This document shows positions 15,315-23,486 of a DNA stretch of 64,000 bases, one piece after another. The notes under the pieces are model-generated. The model searched no databases and was not told the origin of the DNA. It saw nothing but the letters and a program-made list of their open reading frames with translations. This DNA is from Pseudomonas sp. CHM02 (GTDB lineage: Bacteria; Pseudomonadota; Gammaproteobacteria; Pseudomonadales; Pseudomonadaceae). Position 1 is the stretch's first letter, and each line of letters begins with the position of its first letter. Where the stretch lies: positions 1-64,000 of the forward strand of contig NZ_JFCA01000015.1 of NCBI RefSeq assembly GCF_000612585.1, given 5' to 3'. A program made the position numbers and the translations under genes.

Positions 15315-16595
15315 TCAATTCATGTAGAAACCGAACGCCCCGCCGCTGCGCGGTCCGGTGGCCGCGGCGGTAGCCGGTTGTGCGTCCAGGGGCGTGGCAA
15401 GGGTGCGACCACGCACCGGCTCCACCAGGTAAGGCGTAATGAGGATCACCAGCTCGGTCTCATTGCGCTGGAAGCGTTTGGAGCGGAACAGGTTGCCGAG
15501 GATCGGCAGGTCGCCCAACAGCGGCAGTTTCTCGATGTCCTGGCTGCTCTCGCGCTGGAACAAGCCGGCGATGGCGAAGGTCTGCCCGCTGCCGACTTCC
15601 ACCCGTGTATCGGCGCGCCGCACGCTGAAGGACGGCACATGGAAGTTGCCGAAATCCACGGTGCCGCCACTGACCACGCTGCTGACTTCCGGGCGTACTT
15701 GCAGGGCGATGCGACCGTTGGGCAGCAAGGTGGGGTTGAACAACAGCGACACGCCGAACGACTTGTATTCGATACCCACCAGGTCACGGTTGACCGGTAC
15801 CGGGATCGCCACTTCACCACCGGCCAGGAAGCTGGCGGTCTGGCCGGTCATGGCGGTGATATTCGGTTCGGCAAGGATCTGCAGCACGCCGTTGGCCTGC
15901 AATGCGTCGAGCATGCCGTCGATATTCACATTGCCCGAGCCGGCACTCGCAGCCGCCAGGCCACCCGCCGTGGCGGCTGCCAAGGGGCCACCGGTGATCA
16001 GGCCGAAAGAGAACGTGCCGTTATTGAACATGGCGTTCCAGTTCACGCCGTAGTGCAGCAGTTCCGAACGGGACACTTCGGCAAAACGCACCCGCAGGTT
16101 CACTTGGGCGGAGCCTGCGTACTCGGTGCTGTTGATCGCGCTCTGGAAACCCTGGCCCTGGGGATTGAGCAAGGCATTCAGGTCCGTCGCTTCCGCCACC
16201 GAACCCAGGGTGCCCTTGGCGATCAGGCGGTTGCCGGCACCGCTGATCTGCGCGCCGTTGCCGGGGTGCAGGTCCTGCATCGGCGTGGTCACCGCCTGGC
16301 TGCCACTGCTGACGACCAGGGTCAGGCTCGCCAGCTGTTTGCCGTCACTGCCCAAGGCGATGAGGCTGGTATTGCCCGGCGCCTTGCCGAAGATATAGAT
16401 CGTACCCGGCGACACCACTTGCAGGTCAGCCACATTGGGCTCGGCCACCAGCACCGAATCCACCGGCGCGACAAAATGCAGAATCCGCCCCTCCCCCGAG
16501 GACAAGGCGATAGAGCCGCCGGCTCCGGCAGCAATGTCCTGCGCCTGGCTCACACACGAAAAAACACTCAGCAACAGCACACAAAAACGCATCAT
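15315..16595 (-). CDS. Secretin of Tad/CpaC type, RhcC2 position (SctC pore part)
   Basis: A 426-aa secretin. After a signal peptide (about 1-18) comes a pilus-formation N-terminal domain with VDSVLVAEPNVADLQVVSPGT and IYIFGKAPGNTSLIALGSDG, the hallmark of CpaC/RcpA Tad secretins. A secretin domain follows, with NVNIDGMLDALQANGVLQIL, EPNITAMTGQTASFLAGGE, PVNRDLVGIEYKSFGV and the closing PLLGDLPILGNLFRSKRFQRNETELVILITPYLVEP. It lacks the classical T3SS N0 domain, which RhcC1 supplies separately. Its ATG overlaps the sctV stop, tying its translation to the T3SS. It is probably the outer-membrane pore of this system. Confidence 0.88.
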   Translation of the reverse strand: MMRFCVLLLSVFSCVSQAQDIAAGAGGSIALSSGEGRILHFVAPVDSVLVAEPNVADLQVVSPGTIYIFGKAPGNTSLIALGSDGKQLASLTLVVSSGSQAVTTPMQDLHPGNGAQISGAGNRLIAKGTLGSVAEATDLNALLNPQGQGFQSAINSTEYAGSAQVNLRVRFAEVSRSELLHYGVNWNAMFNNGTFSFGLITGGPLAAATAGGLAAASAGSGNVNIDGMLDALQANGVLQILAEPNITAMTGQTASFLAGGEVAIPVPVNRDLVGIEYKSFGVSLLFNPTLLPNGRIALQVRPEVSSVVSGGTVDFGNFHVPSFSVRRADTRVEVGSGQTFAIAGLFQRESSQDIEKLPLLGDLPILGNLFRSKRFQRNETELVILITPYLVEPVRGRTLATPLDAQPATAAATGPRSGGAFGFYMN

Positions 16596-18724
16596 GAGGC
16601 AGACGCCAGGGCAGTGACGGAAGCCGCGGCAGGCGCGCGGCGGTTGGAAATCTCGGTGAGGCTGATGGTCACCAGCGCTTGCAGGTTGTATTCGGTGGCC
16701 AGCTCGCGGAACGACAACACCGCCAGCTCCAGCTCGCCACGCAACACCAGGCGGCGCAGGCTGCGGCGCAGCTCGGGGTGCACCAGCAACACCGCGCTAT
16801 TGACCTCGCGGGTGTTGTCACAGGCCTGACGCAGTTGAGCGAGCAAGGCGCGGCTGACTTCTTCGGGGATCAATTCGCGCTGTGGCTCCTGGCGCCGCAA
16901 GGACGCACGCAATTGGTCTTCGAGACCTGGCGCCAGCACCAGCGCGCCGATCACCCGGTTGCGGTCGGCGTACTGATGGCTGATCTGCCGCGCCAGCGCT
17001 GCGCGCAAGTGTTCGGCCAGGCGTCCGGCGTCGGTTTCGCGGGCGCCCCACTCCACCATGGCTTCGAGCAAGGCACGCTGGTTGCGGATCGACACACCTT
17101 CGCCGACCAGCAAGCGCAGGGTTTCGGCTACCCGCTGCAGCGGCACCAGGCGCAGGGCTTCCTTGACCAGTTCGCCGTAGGTCGCTTCGGTGCGCTCCAG
17201 CAGCAGGCGGGTTTCCTGGATGCCGAGGAAGTCGGCGGCATAGCGGCGCAGACTGCGTTCCAGCACGCCGCGCAAGACTTCGTCGGGCAGCAGGAAACCG
17301 ATACCGGCGTTGCGCAGGACATCTTCGTGCTGACGCTCGATCCAGTGTGCGCTGCGGCCATTGAGCGGCGAATCGGCCTGCACCGTGGCAATGTCCAGCA
17401 ATTGCACATGCACCGGGTCGTCCTGCAACAGCAGGCAGTTGATCGGCAGCTCGCCTTCGCTGACCGGCACGCCTTCCAGGGACACGCGGAAACTGCCCGG
17501 GGTGGCCTTGGCTTCCATGTAGATGCCCGGCACCGGCACGTCCACGCCGAGGTCGGTGCGCAGGTCGTGGCACAACGCTTCGACGCGCTGGCGCAGCAGT
17601 TGGCGCGGCGCACTCTGGGACACGCCGCTGCCGATGGTCAGCAACACGCGGGTATCGGGCAGCAGGTTGTCGTCCAGTTCGGCCTGCACTTCGACCACCG
17701 GCTCCGGTACCTCGACCAGCGCCTCCTGCTCAGGTTGGCGGTGATGCCGGCGATACATCATCAACGCCGCCCCGCCAAACACCAGGGACAACCCGAGGAA
17801 CACCCAGGTGGGGAAACCCGGCAACAGGCTCACGCCAATCATGATCAATGCGGTCAAGCCCAGCGCGCGATAGCTGGCGCCCAGTTGCTTGATGATCTCG
17901 CTGCCCAGGTCCCCGGCTTCGCCGTCGCTGTTGACGCGGGTGACCACGGTGCCCGCCGCCACCGAAATCAGCAGCGCCGGAATCTGTGCAATCAGGCCGT
18001 CACCCACGGTCAACAACGAGTAGGTGTGCACCGCCACGCCAAAGGGCATGTCGCGCTCGATCATGCCGATCAGCATGCCGCCGAGCAGGTTGACCGCCAG
18101 GATCACCAGGCCGGCGATGGCATCGCCTTTGACAAACTTCATGGCGCCGTCCATCGCGCCGAACATCTGGCTCTCACGCTCCAGGCGCGAGCGGCGGCGG
18201 CGCGCTTCGGACTGGTCGATATCGCCGTTGCGCAGGTCGTTGTCGATGCTCATCTGCTTGCCGGGCATCGCGTCCAGGGTGAAGCGCGCGGCCACTTCCG
18301 CCACGCGCTCGGCGCCCTTGGTAATGACCACGAACTGCGCCACGGTAATGATCAGGAACACCACCATGCCCACCACCACTTGGCCTGCGATCACGAAGTC
18401 GCCGAAGGCCTTGACGATATGGCCGGCGTCGCCGTGCAGCAGGATCAAGCGCGTGGTGGTGATCGACAGTGACAGGCGAAACAGCGTGCTGAGCAGGATC
18501 AGCGGCGGCAGCGCGGAGAACTCCACCGAGTGGCCGATGTAGAACGCCACGATCAGGATCAGGATGCTCAGGGCGATGTTGAGGCCGATCAGCGCATCCA
18601 CCAGATAGGTGGGCAGCGGGATGATCATCATCACAATCGCCATCAACATGAAGGCGACGATGATCACGTCGGTGCGCTGTGCAGCCAGGCGCGCCAGGTT
18701 GTTCAGGCGGTTGAGTGCACTCAT
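16592..18724 (-). CDS. sctV: T3SS export gate protein SctV
   Basis: A 710-aa member of the SctV/FlhA family. The N-terminal half has about seven to eight membrane helices (TDVIIVAFMLMAIVMMIIPL at about 18-37) with the FHIPEP-type loop PGKQMSIDNDLRNGDIDQSE and MDGAMKFVKGDAIAGLVI. The cytoplasmic half (from about 345) forms the nonameric ring that receives chaperone-substrate complexes. Length is normal. ATG 18724 overlaps the stop of the TPR gene, and its stop overlaps the Tad-type secretin start, so the three are coupled. Confidence 0.97.
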   Translation of the reverse strand: MSALNRLNNLARLAAQRTDVIIVAFMLMAIVMMIIPLPTYLVDALIGLNIALSILILIVAFYIGHSVEFSALPPLILLSTLFRLSLSITTTRLILLHGDAGHIVKAFGDFVIAGQVVVGMVVFLIITVAQFVVITKGAERVAEVAARFTLDAMPGKQMSIDNDLRNGDIDQSEARRRRSRLERESQMFGAMDGAMKFVKGDAIAGLVILAVNLLGGMLIGMIERDMPFGVAVHTYSLLTVGDGLIAQIPALLISVAAGTVVTRVNSDGEAGDLGSEIIKQLGASYRALGLTALIMIGVSLLPGFPTWVFLGLSLVFGGAALMMYRRHHRQPEQEALVEVPEPVVEVQAELDDNLLPDTRVLLTIGSGVSQSAPRQLLRQRVEALCHDLRTDLGVDVPVPGIYMEAKATPGSFRVSLEGVPVSEGELPINCLLLQDDPVHVQLLDIATVQADSPLNGRSAHWIERQHEDVLRNAGIGFLLPDEVLRGVLERSLRRYAADFLGIQETRLLLERTEATYGELVKEALRLVPLQRVAETLRLLVGEGVSIRNQRALLEAMVEWGARETDAGRLAEHLRAALARQISHQYADRNRVIGALVLAPGLEDQLRASLRRQEPQRELIPEEVSRALLAQLRQACDNTREVNSAVLLVHPELRRSLRRLVLRGELELAVLSFRELATEYNLQALVTISLTEISNRRAPAAASVTALASAS

Positions 18725-19056
18725 GCGCCGGCCCTGCGTGCGGCCAGGTAGCGTTTGAAGCACTGGCGCGCTTCGTCCTTGCGCTCGCCGTACCACAAGG
18801 CGCGGGCGCGCAGCAACAACAGGCTGGCGGACTCGCCCTCCAGCGCCACCAGGCGGTCCAGGGCGCCGAGGGCGCGGGTCGGGTCGCCGCTGTCGGTGAA
18901 GGCCAGCACCAGCGAGCGCAGCAGCACGCCATCGTCGGGCGCGACGTTGACCGCGATCAGCAACATCACCAGGGCGCGCTGGGACTGGCCGTTGCGCCGG
19001 TACAGTTCGCCAATGCCCTTGAGCAGTTGCACGGCGTCGTCGTTATCGCGGGCCAT
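18721..19056 (-). CDS. TPR chaperone-like T3SS protein (y4yS/YscY-like)
   Basis: A 111-aa protein with about three short tetratricopeptide-like repeats: GIGELYRRNGQSQRALVMLLIAV, LVLAFTDSGDPTRALGALDRLVAL and LLLRARALWYGERKDEARQCFKRYLA. Small TPR proteins of this kind (YscY, y4yS) sit before or after sctV and act as chaperones or cofactors for early substrates or SctV. It overlaps its neighbours on both sides (TGATG with the 118-aa gene, ATGA with sctV). No signal peptide, so cytoplasmic. Confidence 0.75.
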   Translation of the reverse strand: MARDNDDAVQLLKGIGELYRRNGQSQRALVMLLIAVNVAPDDGVLLRSLVLAFTDSGDPTRALGALDRLVALEGESASLLLLRARALWYGERKDEARQCFKRYLAARRAGA

Positions 19057-19412
19057 CAGGCATGGACCTCCGAGCGTTGCTGTTCGAGGGTGCGGCGCAT
19101 CTCGATTTCTTCGCCGATCAGTTCGACGGCCAGTTCCTTGATATGCGGTTCGGCGTCCAGGCTCGGCAGGATGTGTTCCATCACATGCTCCAGCAGCTCC
19201 AGGGAACGGGCGCTGCCGAACAGCAGCGAGTCAACGCCGGCGGCGCTGGTGAGTTCTTCCAGGTCACTGCGCAGGGAACGGCGAGTCTGGGTCTTGCGGG
19301 TCTTGAGCACCGCTTCGAAGGCGGTAGCCTGGCGCGAATTGACCGGGCGCACGGCTTCGACCGGCGCACTGCGTACGTCACTGGGGATCAACGGGCGGGG
19401 TTCGACTTTCAT
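19056..19412 (-). CDS. T3SS operon protein, 118 aa, unassigned
   Basis: A soluble helical protein. The N-terminal 45 residues are polar and Pro/Arg-rich; the rest has SLRSDLEELTSAAGVDSLLFG, SLELLEHVMEHILPSLDAEPHIKELAVELIGEEIEMRRTLEQQRSE. I cannot assign a family; position suggests a cytoplasmic accessory factor or chaperone. ATG 19412 is used because the frame upstream is REP DNA between sctD and this gene. Its stop overlaps the start of the TPR gene. Confidence 0.75.
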   Translation of the reverse strand: MKVEPRPLIPSDVRSAPVEAVRPVNSRQATAFEAVLKTRKTQTRRSLRSDLEELTSAAGVDSLLFGSARSLELLEHVMEHILPSLDAEPHIKELAVELIGEEIEMRRTLEQQRSEVHA

Positions 19413-19432
19413 GAAAGGACTCGCAGAAACAC

Positions 19433-19535
19433 TGTAGGAGCGAGCTGGCTCGCGAAGGTCGTGAACGATGACGCGGGTTGCCTGGAGGAACGCGCTGGCT
19501 GGGCGGTTTTCGCGAGCAAGCTCGCGCCGACAAGG
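19433..19535. repeat. REP pair between sctD and the 118-aa gene
   Basis: TGTAGGAGCGAGCTGGCTCGCG and, inverted, CGCGAGCAAGCTCGCGCCGACA flank about 60 nt. It is the only sizeable gap within the second T3SS operon. Confidence 0.8.
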
Positions 19536-19548
19536 GAGCGCTGGTTTT

Positions 19549-20436
19549 TCATAGGGTGAAGGTGAAGCGCTCCTCGCCACGGGCGAGGATGACTTGGTTG
19601 TTTTCGATGCGCTCCAGCACCCAGTTGTCCGCCAGCGCTGCGCCGGGGTACAGGCGTTTGCCGCTGTCGTTGATCACATAGGGGTGGGTGCCGAACCACA
19701 CGGCCTGGAAGCGCACGCGTGGCGCCGCCGCGTCGGCCCGCACGGCAACGCGCGGGTTGAGCACGATCTGCTGGCCGTAACGCTGGTCGAAGGCTTGCTG
19801 CAAGGCCAGCCACTGCGGTTTCTGCGACTGTTCAAAAGTGCCGGTGGCGCTGAGTTGTCCGTTGCTGTTGGTGACCTTCACGGTATCCAGGTGAGCAGCT
19901 TGCAGTTGCTGCTCCAACCAGGCCTTGGCTTGCTCGCGGGAAGACGGTGTTTTCACCGGTGCAACGTCGACAGCGGCGGTTGCGGGCAGCCGTGGTGCTT
20001 CGCTACGCACCGCCAGCGCCCCCGCACAAATAAACAGCAGGACGAACGCGACAATCCAAGGGGTTAATTTGCGTGGCGCGTCCGACACTTTCTCAGTGCC
20101 TGCAGGCAAGGCCAGGCTCACGCCCGCCGTGCCGATGCGCAACTGCAACGGCAGTCGCGCGCGGTGGCCGCTGCCATGGGGAATTCGCACGTTGCCGGCC
20201 AGCAGCACATCACCGCCCAATGCTTCGACCGCCACCTGGCCGCCGTCAAAACGCAAGCGCAGGTGCAGGCCGGCAATGCCGGGATCACTGAGTACCAGGT
20301 CGGCAGCCAGGTCGGCGCCGAGGGTGTAGACGGGCTGGTCGAGCACCAGGGAACTGCCCTGATGCAAACCACCGGTCACCGTCAGGGTCGGTGCGCCAGT
20401 AGCGGCGACCGGCCCCAGGGAAATCAGGGCTGTCAT
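19549..20436 (-). CDS. sctD: T3SS inner-membrane ring protein SctD
   Basis: A 295-aa protein with a cytoplasmic FHA-like domain (GGLHQGSSLVLDQPVYTLGAD, LVLSDPGIAGLHLRLRFDGG, about residues 18-90), one membrane helix (TPWIVAFVLLFICAGALAV, about 125-143) and a periplasmic domain. Its ending, AVWFGTHPYVINDSGKRLYPGAALADNWVLERIENNQVIL, is characteristic of YscD. It is somewhat shorter than most SctD proteins (350-420 aa), matching a reduced periplasmic part. ATG 20436 is preceded by AAGGGGG; a TTG at 20475 is possible but less likely. It leads the operon after the 53-aa gene. Confidence 0.92.
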   Translation of the reverse strand: MTALISLGPVAATGAPTLTVTGGLHQGSSLVLDQPVYTLGADLAADLVLSDPGIAGLHLRLRFDGGQVAVEALGGDVLLAGNVRIPHGSGHRARLPLQLRIGTAGVSLALPAGTEKVSDAPRKLTPWIVAFVLLFICAGALAVRSEAPRLPATAAVDVAPVKTPSSREQAKAWLEQQLQAAHLDTVKVTNSNGQLSATGTFEQSQKPQWLALQQAFDQRYGQQIVLNPRVAVRADAAAPRVRFQAVWFGTHPYVINDSGKRLYPGAALADNWVLERIENNQVILARGEERFTFTL

Positions 20437-20536
20437 AGTCGGGTTTGCCCCCTTGAGCATGTGCAACGGGGTCAAGAATCAGGATAAAACGGGCCTGGAG
20501 GTAAACGGGCAGCGCCGGCGCCGCCCGTTTGGCGAA

Positions 20537-20698
20537 TCAGTTCTGCGGACGCTGTTTGGTGGCGTCGAGCTCCGCTTTTTTCGCGGTGCTGATTTCAGTG
20601 ATCTTGGCCGACTTCTCGATAGCCATGTTGAAGGTCGCTTCCATCTTCGCGATAGCGTCGTCGGCGCCGCCTGCTTTTACTGGTGGGACATCAGCCAT
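20537..20698 (-). CDS. 53-aa helical protein upstream of sctD; candidate needle/pilus subunit
   Basis: A small ORF reading MADVPPVKAGGADDAIAKME...AELDATKQRPQN. An excellent ribosome site (AAGGAGATGAAC) precedes ATG 20698. After a 12-residue polar start it is predicted to be one amphipathic helix with no cysteine and no signal peptide, as expected for a T3SS needle or pilin. It is shorter than usual SctF (about 70-85 aa). It is the first gene after the regulated upstream region and lies 100 nt before sctD. No other needle candidate of better quality is present. The role is inference. Confidence 0.6.
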   Translation of the reverse strand: MADVPPVKAGGADDAIAKMEATFNMAIEKSAKITEISTAKKAELDATKQRPQN

Positions 20699-20852
20699 GT
20701 TCATCTCCTTGCATCGATAGGGAAGTTATTCAGTTGCGCAACAGCAAGCTGAAAGTATGCAAACCGGTGAATGCCCAAAACGTCAGACAGTGAGCCTTCG
20801 AACCGCCGTTGGTTTGCATGGGACCCATACTACTCACGATCAAAACGCCTTC

Positions 20853-20878
20853 GCTGTGAAAGCTTGTGAAACGTTTCA
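20853..20878. promoter_or_regulatory. Shared 16-nt motif and adjoining palindrome upstream of the sctD operon
   Basis: GCTGTGAAAGCTTGTG (20853-20868) is identical to 156-171. It contains TGTGAA repeated after ten bases (TGTGAAAGCTTGTGAA). It runs into the perfect 12-nt palindrome TGAAACGTTTCA (20867-20878). The site is 155 nt before the 53-aa gene start and 413 nt before the regulator gene on the other strand. This is probably a control site for the T3SS regulon. Confidence 0.5.
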
Positions 20879-21219
20879 GAGGCGCGGTGTGAAAGGTTTG
20901 GCTCAACCTGGCGTTGAAAAAAACTCATCGCCGGTGAGGCATGGAACTTTTATTAAAAAACAAAAACACGCTGCAGGCCCCGTTTTACGGGCACTCTTTA
21001 GCCATCACCAGAAAGGAGCCGAACAATAAGCGGCGATTCACGCGACCAGAACAGGGAAGCTTCGCAGGTATTTTCTCGACGACTTCACATTTTTCACTAA
21101 TAGCCTTTTGCCCAACTTTGCAGATATTTCAGTTTGTAACAGAAGCGACTTAATGATCGCGTTTGATAGCTCGTCCCAAGCGGCCTTATTGCTTGGTGAC
21201 CAACTTTCTTTCGCGCCTG

Positions 21220-21237
21220 TTAGTGCAACTGCACTAA
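21220..21237. promoter_or_regulatory. Palindrome upstream of the winged-helix regulator
   Basis: TTAGTGCA-AC-TGCACTAA is a perfect 8-bp inverted repeat with a 2-nt centre, 53 nt before the ATG at 21291. Size and place fit an operator of a dimeric regulator. The cognate protein is unknown. Confidence 0.45.
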
Positions 21238-21290
21238 TAACCAAAGGACTAGTTCGCAGGCGGGCTTAATATGAAACTTCCAGGTGATCT

Positions 21291-21761
21291 ATGACCGACA
21301 TGAATTATTCACCCAGAACGCTCCTCGAAGACGACGGTTGCACAGGGATTCACTTCGGCCCTTATCGACTGCTGCCCCAGCGCCATCAACTGCTCAAGCA
21401 TGGGCAGCCGGTGAACCTGGGCAACCGTGCCCTGACCCTGCTGATTGCCCTCGCCTCACGGCCCGGCGAATTGCTGCAGAAAACCGAACTGCTCGACATC
21501 GCCTGGCCGAAACTGGTGGTGGAGGAATGCAACCTGCGCACGCAGATCAAGACTCTGCGCCGCGCCCTGAATGACGATGACGGGCTCTATATCGCCACGG
21601 CGCCGGGCCTGGGTTATCGCTTCGTGGCGCCGACCTGGTTCGAACGGGCACCGAAACCGGTGGTGAAGGCGCCGGTGGTGTTGGGTGTGTACGGCTGCCG
21701 CCATTGTCGCGGCGCGGGAATGATGCCGCTGTTTGCACAGATGGGTATGCAGAACAGCTGA
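21291..21761 (+). CDS. Stand-alone OmpR/ToxR-type winged-helix regulator next to the T3SS
   Basis: A 156-aa protein. Residues about 22-115 form an OmpR/PhoB-type DNA-binding domain: [79 protein letters not shown]. No receiver domain precedes it and no clear membrane helix follows. The short tail carries CRHC and methionines (about 138-154). Its position beside the T3SS upstream region suggests it controls that system, but it could serve sodC downstream. ATG 21291 follows AGGTGATCT. Rhizobial TtsI also has this DNA-binding domain but with a receiver in front. Confidence 0.8.
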   Translation: MTDMNYSPRTLLEDDGCTGIHFGPYRLLPQRHQLLKHGQPVNLGNRALTLLIALASRPGELLQKTELLDIAWPKLVVEECNLRTQIKTLRRALNDDDGLYIATAPGLGYRFVAPTWFERAPKPVVKAPVVLGVYGCRHCRGAGMMPLFAQMGMQNS

Positions 21762-21773
21762 TAGCCTGAGGTT

Positions 21774-21808
21774 ATTCCGTTGGAAAAATATGTTTTTTCC
21801 AACGGAAT
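21774..21808. terminator. Long inverted repeat between the regulator and sodC
   Basis: ATTCCGTTGGAAAAA (21774-21788) pairs with TTTTTCCAACGGAAT (21794-21808), a 15-bp stem whose inner part is A/T. It stands 13 nt after the regulator stop and could end its transcript. Because sodC begins 68 nt later, an operator function is also possible. Confidence 0.45.
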
Positions 21809-21876
21809 GTTTGGCGCGGCCCAACCGTTGTCATTCCTGAAACTGCCCAACCCCCCTAACCTTCAGGAACGTTTTT

Positions 21877-22398
21877 ATGAATCGCTCTCTTATGCTCGGC
21901 CTGCTCAGTGTCCTCGCGGTCGGTTCCGCCCAAGCCGCGTCACTGCAAGTTCCGGTCAACCTGGTGAGTGCCGATGGCGCACCCCAGCCGGTCGGCAGTG
22001 TGACCATCAGCGAATCGGCCTATGGCCTGATCTTCACCCCCGACCTCAAGTCCCTGCCAATGGGCGTGCACGGTTTTCACATCCATGAAAACGGCAGCTG
22101 TGAAGCCGGTGTGAAAGACGGTGTGAAAGTCGCGGCGCTGGCTGCCGGCGGGCACTTTGACCCGGAAAAAACCGGCAAGCACTTGGGCCCTTACGCCGAC
22201 GGTCATCTGGGTGACCTGCCTGCACTGTACGTGAACATGGACGGCACCTCGAACAACCCGGTACTGGCGCCCCGCCTGAAAACCCTGGCGCAGATCAAGG
22301 GCCACGCACTGATGATCCACGCCGGTGGCGACAACCACTCCGACATGCCCAAGCCCCTGGGCGGTGGCGGCGAGCGTGTGGCCTGCGGCGTGATCTAA
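21877..22398 (+). CDS. sodC: Periplasmic Cu,Zn superoxide dismutase
   Basis: A 173-aa protein with a cleavable signal ([20 protein letters not shown]). The enzyme turns superoxide into peroxide and oxygen in the periplasm. Metal ligands and signatures are visible: [39 protein letters not shown], and [26 protein letters not shown] at the end. The two cysteines of the structural disulfide are present. Ribosome site CAGGAACG precedes the ATG. It is monocistronic. Confidence 0.97.
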   Translation: MNRSLMLGLLSVLAVGSAQAASLQVPVNLVSADGAPQPVGSVTISESAYGLIFTPDLKSLPMGVHGFHIHENGSCEAGVKDGVKVAALAAGGHFDPEKTGKHLGPYADGHLGDLPALYVNMDGTSNNPVLAPRLKTLAQIKGHALMIHAGGDNHSDMPKPLGGGGERVACGVI

Positions 22399-22424
22399 AG
22401 GCCAGCACCCTCAAATGTGGACGG

Positions 22425-22456
22425 CTGTGGTGAGCGGGGCTTGGCTCACCACGGCA
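22425..22456. repeat. Short REP-like hairpin after sodC
   Basis: GTGGTGAGCGGGGCTTGGCTCACCAC forms a compact stem of the same GTGAGCGGG type as 14611-14898. It lies between the convergent sodC and peroxidase genes and may act as terminator for both. Confidence 0.5.
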
Positions 22457-22472
22457 AGACCGCTCCCATCGT

Positions 22473-23348
22473 TCAGATTTTCGTTGCTGGGAAAACCGCA
22501 CCCAGGTCCAAATGCCCATCCTTGATCGGCGGGCACCAGTAGTACCCCCCGGTCAAGGGGGTACTGATGCGATACAACCCATCAACAATCCCATCTTCCA
22601 GCCCACTCATGCGGCGCAGTTGTGCTTCGAACGCATCGAACGAATGGCCAAACGCGAGGAACATCAACCCCGCCTGACCGTTCTCGGCCCACGGCATCGA
22701 GCGGCGTACCACGAAGGCTTCCGGGGTGAAGCTCTCCTGAGCGGTGCGTTTGGTGTGCGCGGACTCGGGGGCGTCGTCGAGTTCTTCATTGTCGCCATGA
22801 CGGCGGCCGATGATGTGGTCGCGCTCCTGTGCAGGCAAGGCGGCGAAGCCGTCGAGGTCGTGCTGCCATTGCTGGATCGCGGCAAAGCTGGCGCCGCTGT
22901 CGGTCAGGGCGGCGTCAACCGCTGCGTCGTCGTGGGGGTTTTCGGTGCCATCTTCGTAGTCGGTGAGGTCGAAGCCGGTCTTGTAGCGGAAACCTTCGGT
23001 CATCTGCACCAGGCGAAACGCCGGAGCCAGGGCCTTTTCCACAGCGCGGCTGCGCAACAGCAATTCGCCGCGGTCCTCACCGTGCAACCACACCCACAGC
23101 GCCTGCTGGGTGGACGGGTTATGCGCGCCCGGCCCGCTGACCGCGGGGAATGTGCGCAGGCCTTCAATGCGGGCGCCCAGTGCGGTAACCAGCGGCTCGC
23201 CAAACCCGACCACTGCCGCCGAATCGGTCAACTGCACCAGCGCATCCAGCGCAGCGGGCACGGCTGCCAGGGTATCCACGGCAAAAAACAGATGGCGTGC
23301 CTGCAACGGCACCGGTGCGGCAAGAATGCCCGGCTGGTAGTGACTCAT
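22473..23348 (-). CDS. Dyp-type heme peroxidase
   Basis: A 291-aa protein of the dye-decolourising peroxidase family (YfeX-like, cytoplasmic, no Tat signal). Visible family parts are an N-terminal ferredoxin-like region (ARHLFFAVDTLAAVPAALDAL), the distal heme motif in DLTDYEDGTENP (GxxDG-type aspartate), RRHGDNEEL, the arginine-containing FVVRRSMPW and the ending LMFLAFGHSFDAFEAQLRRM...DGLYRISTPLTGGYYWCPP. ATG 23348 follows AAGGAGTTCAC. Family substrates are dyes and other phenolics; physiological substrate unknown. Convergent with sodC and divergent from gapN. Confidence 0.92.
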   Translation of the reverse strand: MSHYQPGILAAPVPLQARHLFFAVDTLAAVPAALDALVQLTDSAAVVGFGEPLVTALGARIEGLRTFPAVSGPGAHNPSTQQALWVWLHGEDRGELLLRSRAVEKALAPAFRLVQMTEGFRYKTGFDLTDYEDGTENPHDDAAVDAALTDSGASFAAIQQWQHDLDGFAALPAQERDHIIGRRHGDNEELDDAPESAHTKRTAQESFTPEAFVVRRSMPWAENGQAGLMFLAFGHSFDAFEAQLRRMSGLEDGIVDGLYRISTPLTGGYYWCPPIKDGHLDLGAVFPATKI

Positions 23349-23486
23349 GTGAACTCCTTCAAGAAAGCCGCGCAGTTTAACCTTCAGGCGCAGCGCAGCG
23401 AACAAGAAAGCGCGCAAGCCTTGCCATAGAGCCTGTTGTTGGGTGACTCTCTAGTCATGTTTTGCAACTATTCCAGGGGTAGCGAC

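Larger units (their letters stand above)
20699..21290. other. Long AT-richer regulatory region between the 53-aa gene and the winged-helix regulator
   Basis: This 592-nt divergent intergenic region holds the shared 16-nt motif (20853-20868), the palindrome TGAAACGTTTCA (20867-20878), a TTCACATTTTTCAC pair near 21084-21097 and the palindrome at 21220-21237. From about 20940 on it is clearly richer in A+T than the flanks. Weak open frames here (for example 21038-21244, minus strand, starting at TTG) have no ribosome site and are not called. Confidence 0.6.

Noticed and set aside
21038..21244. 68-aa minus-strand open frame in the regulator upstream region
   Set aside because: Starts at TTG without a ribosome site and overlaps the candidate operator; not supported.
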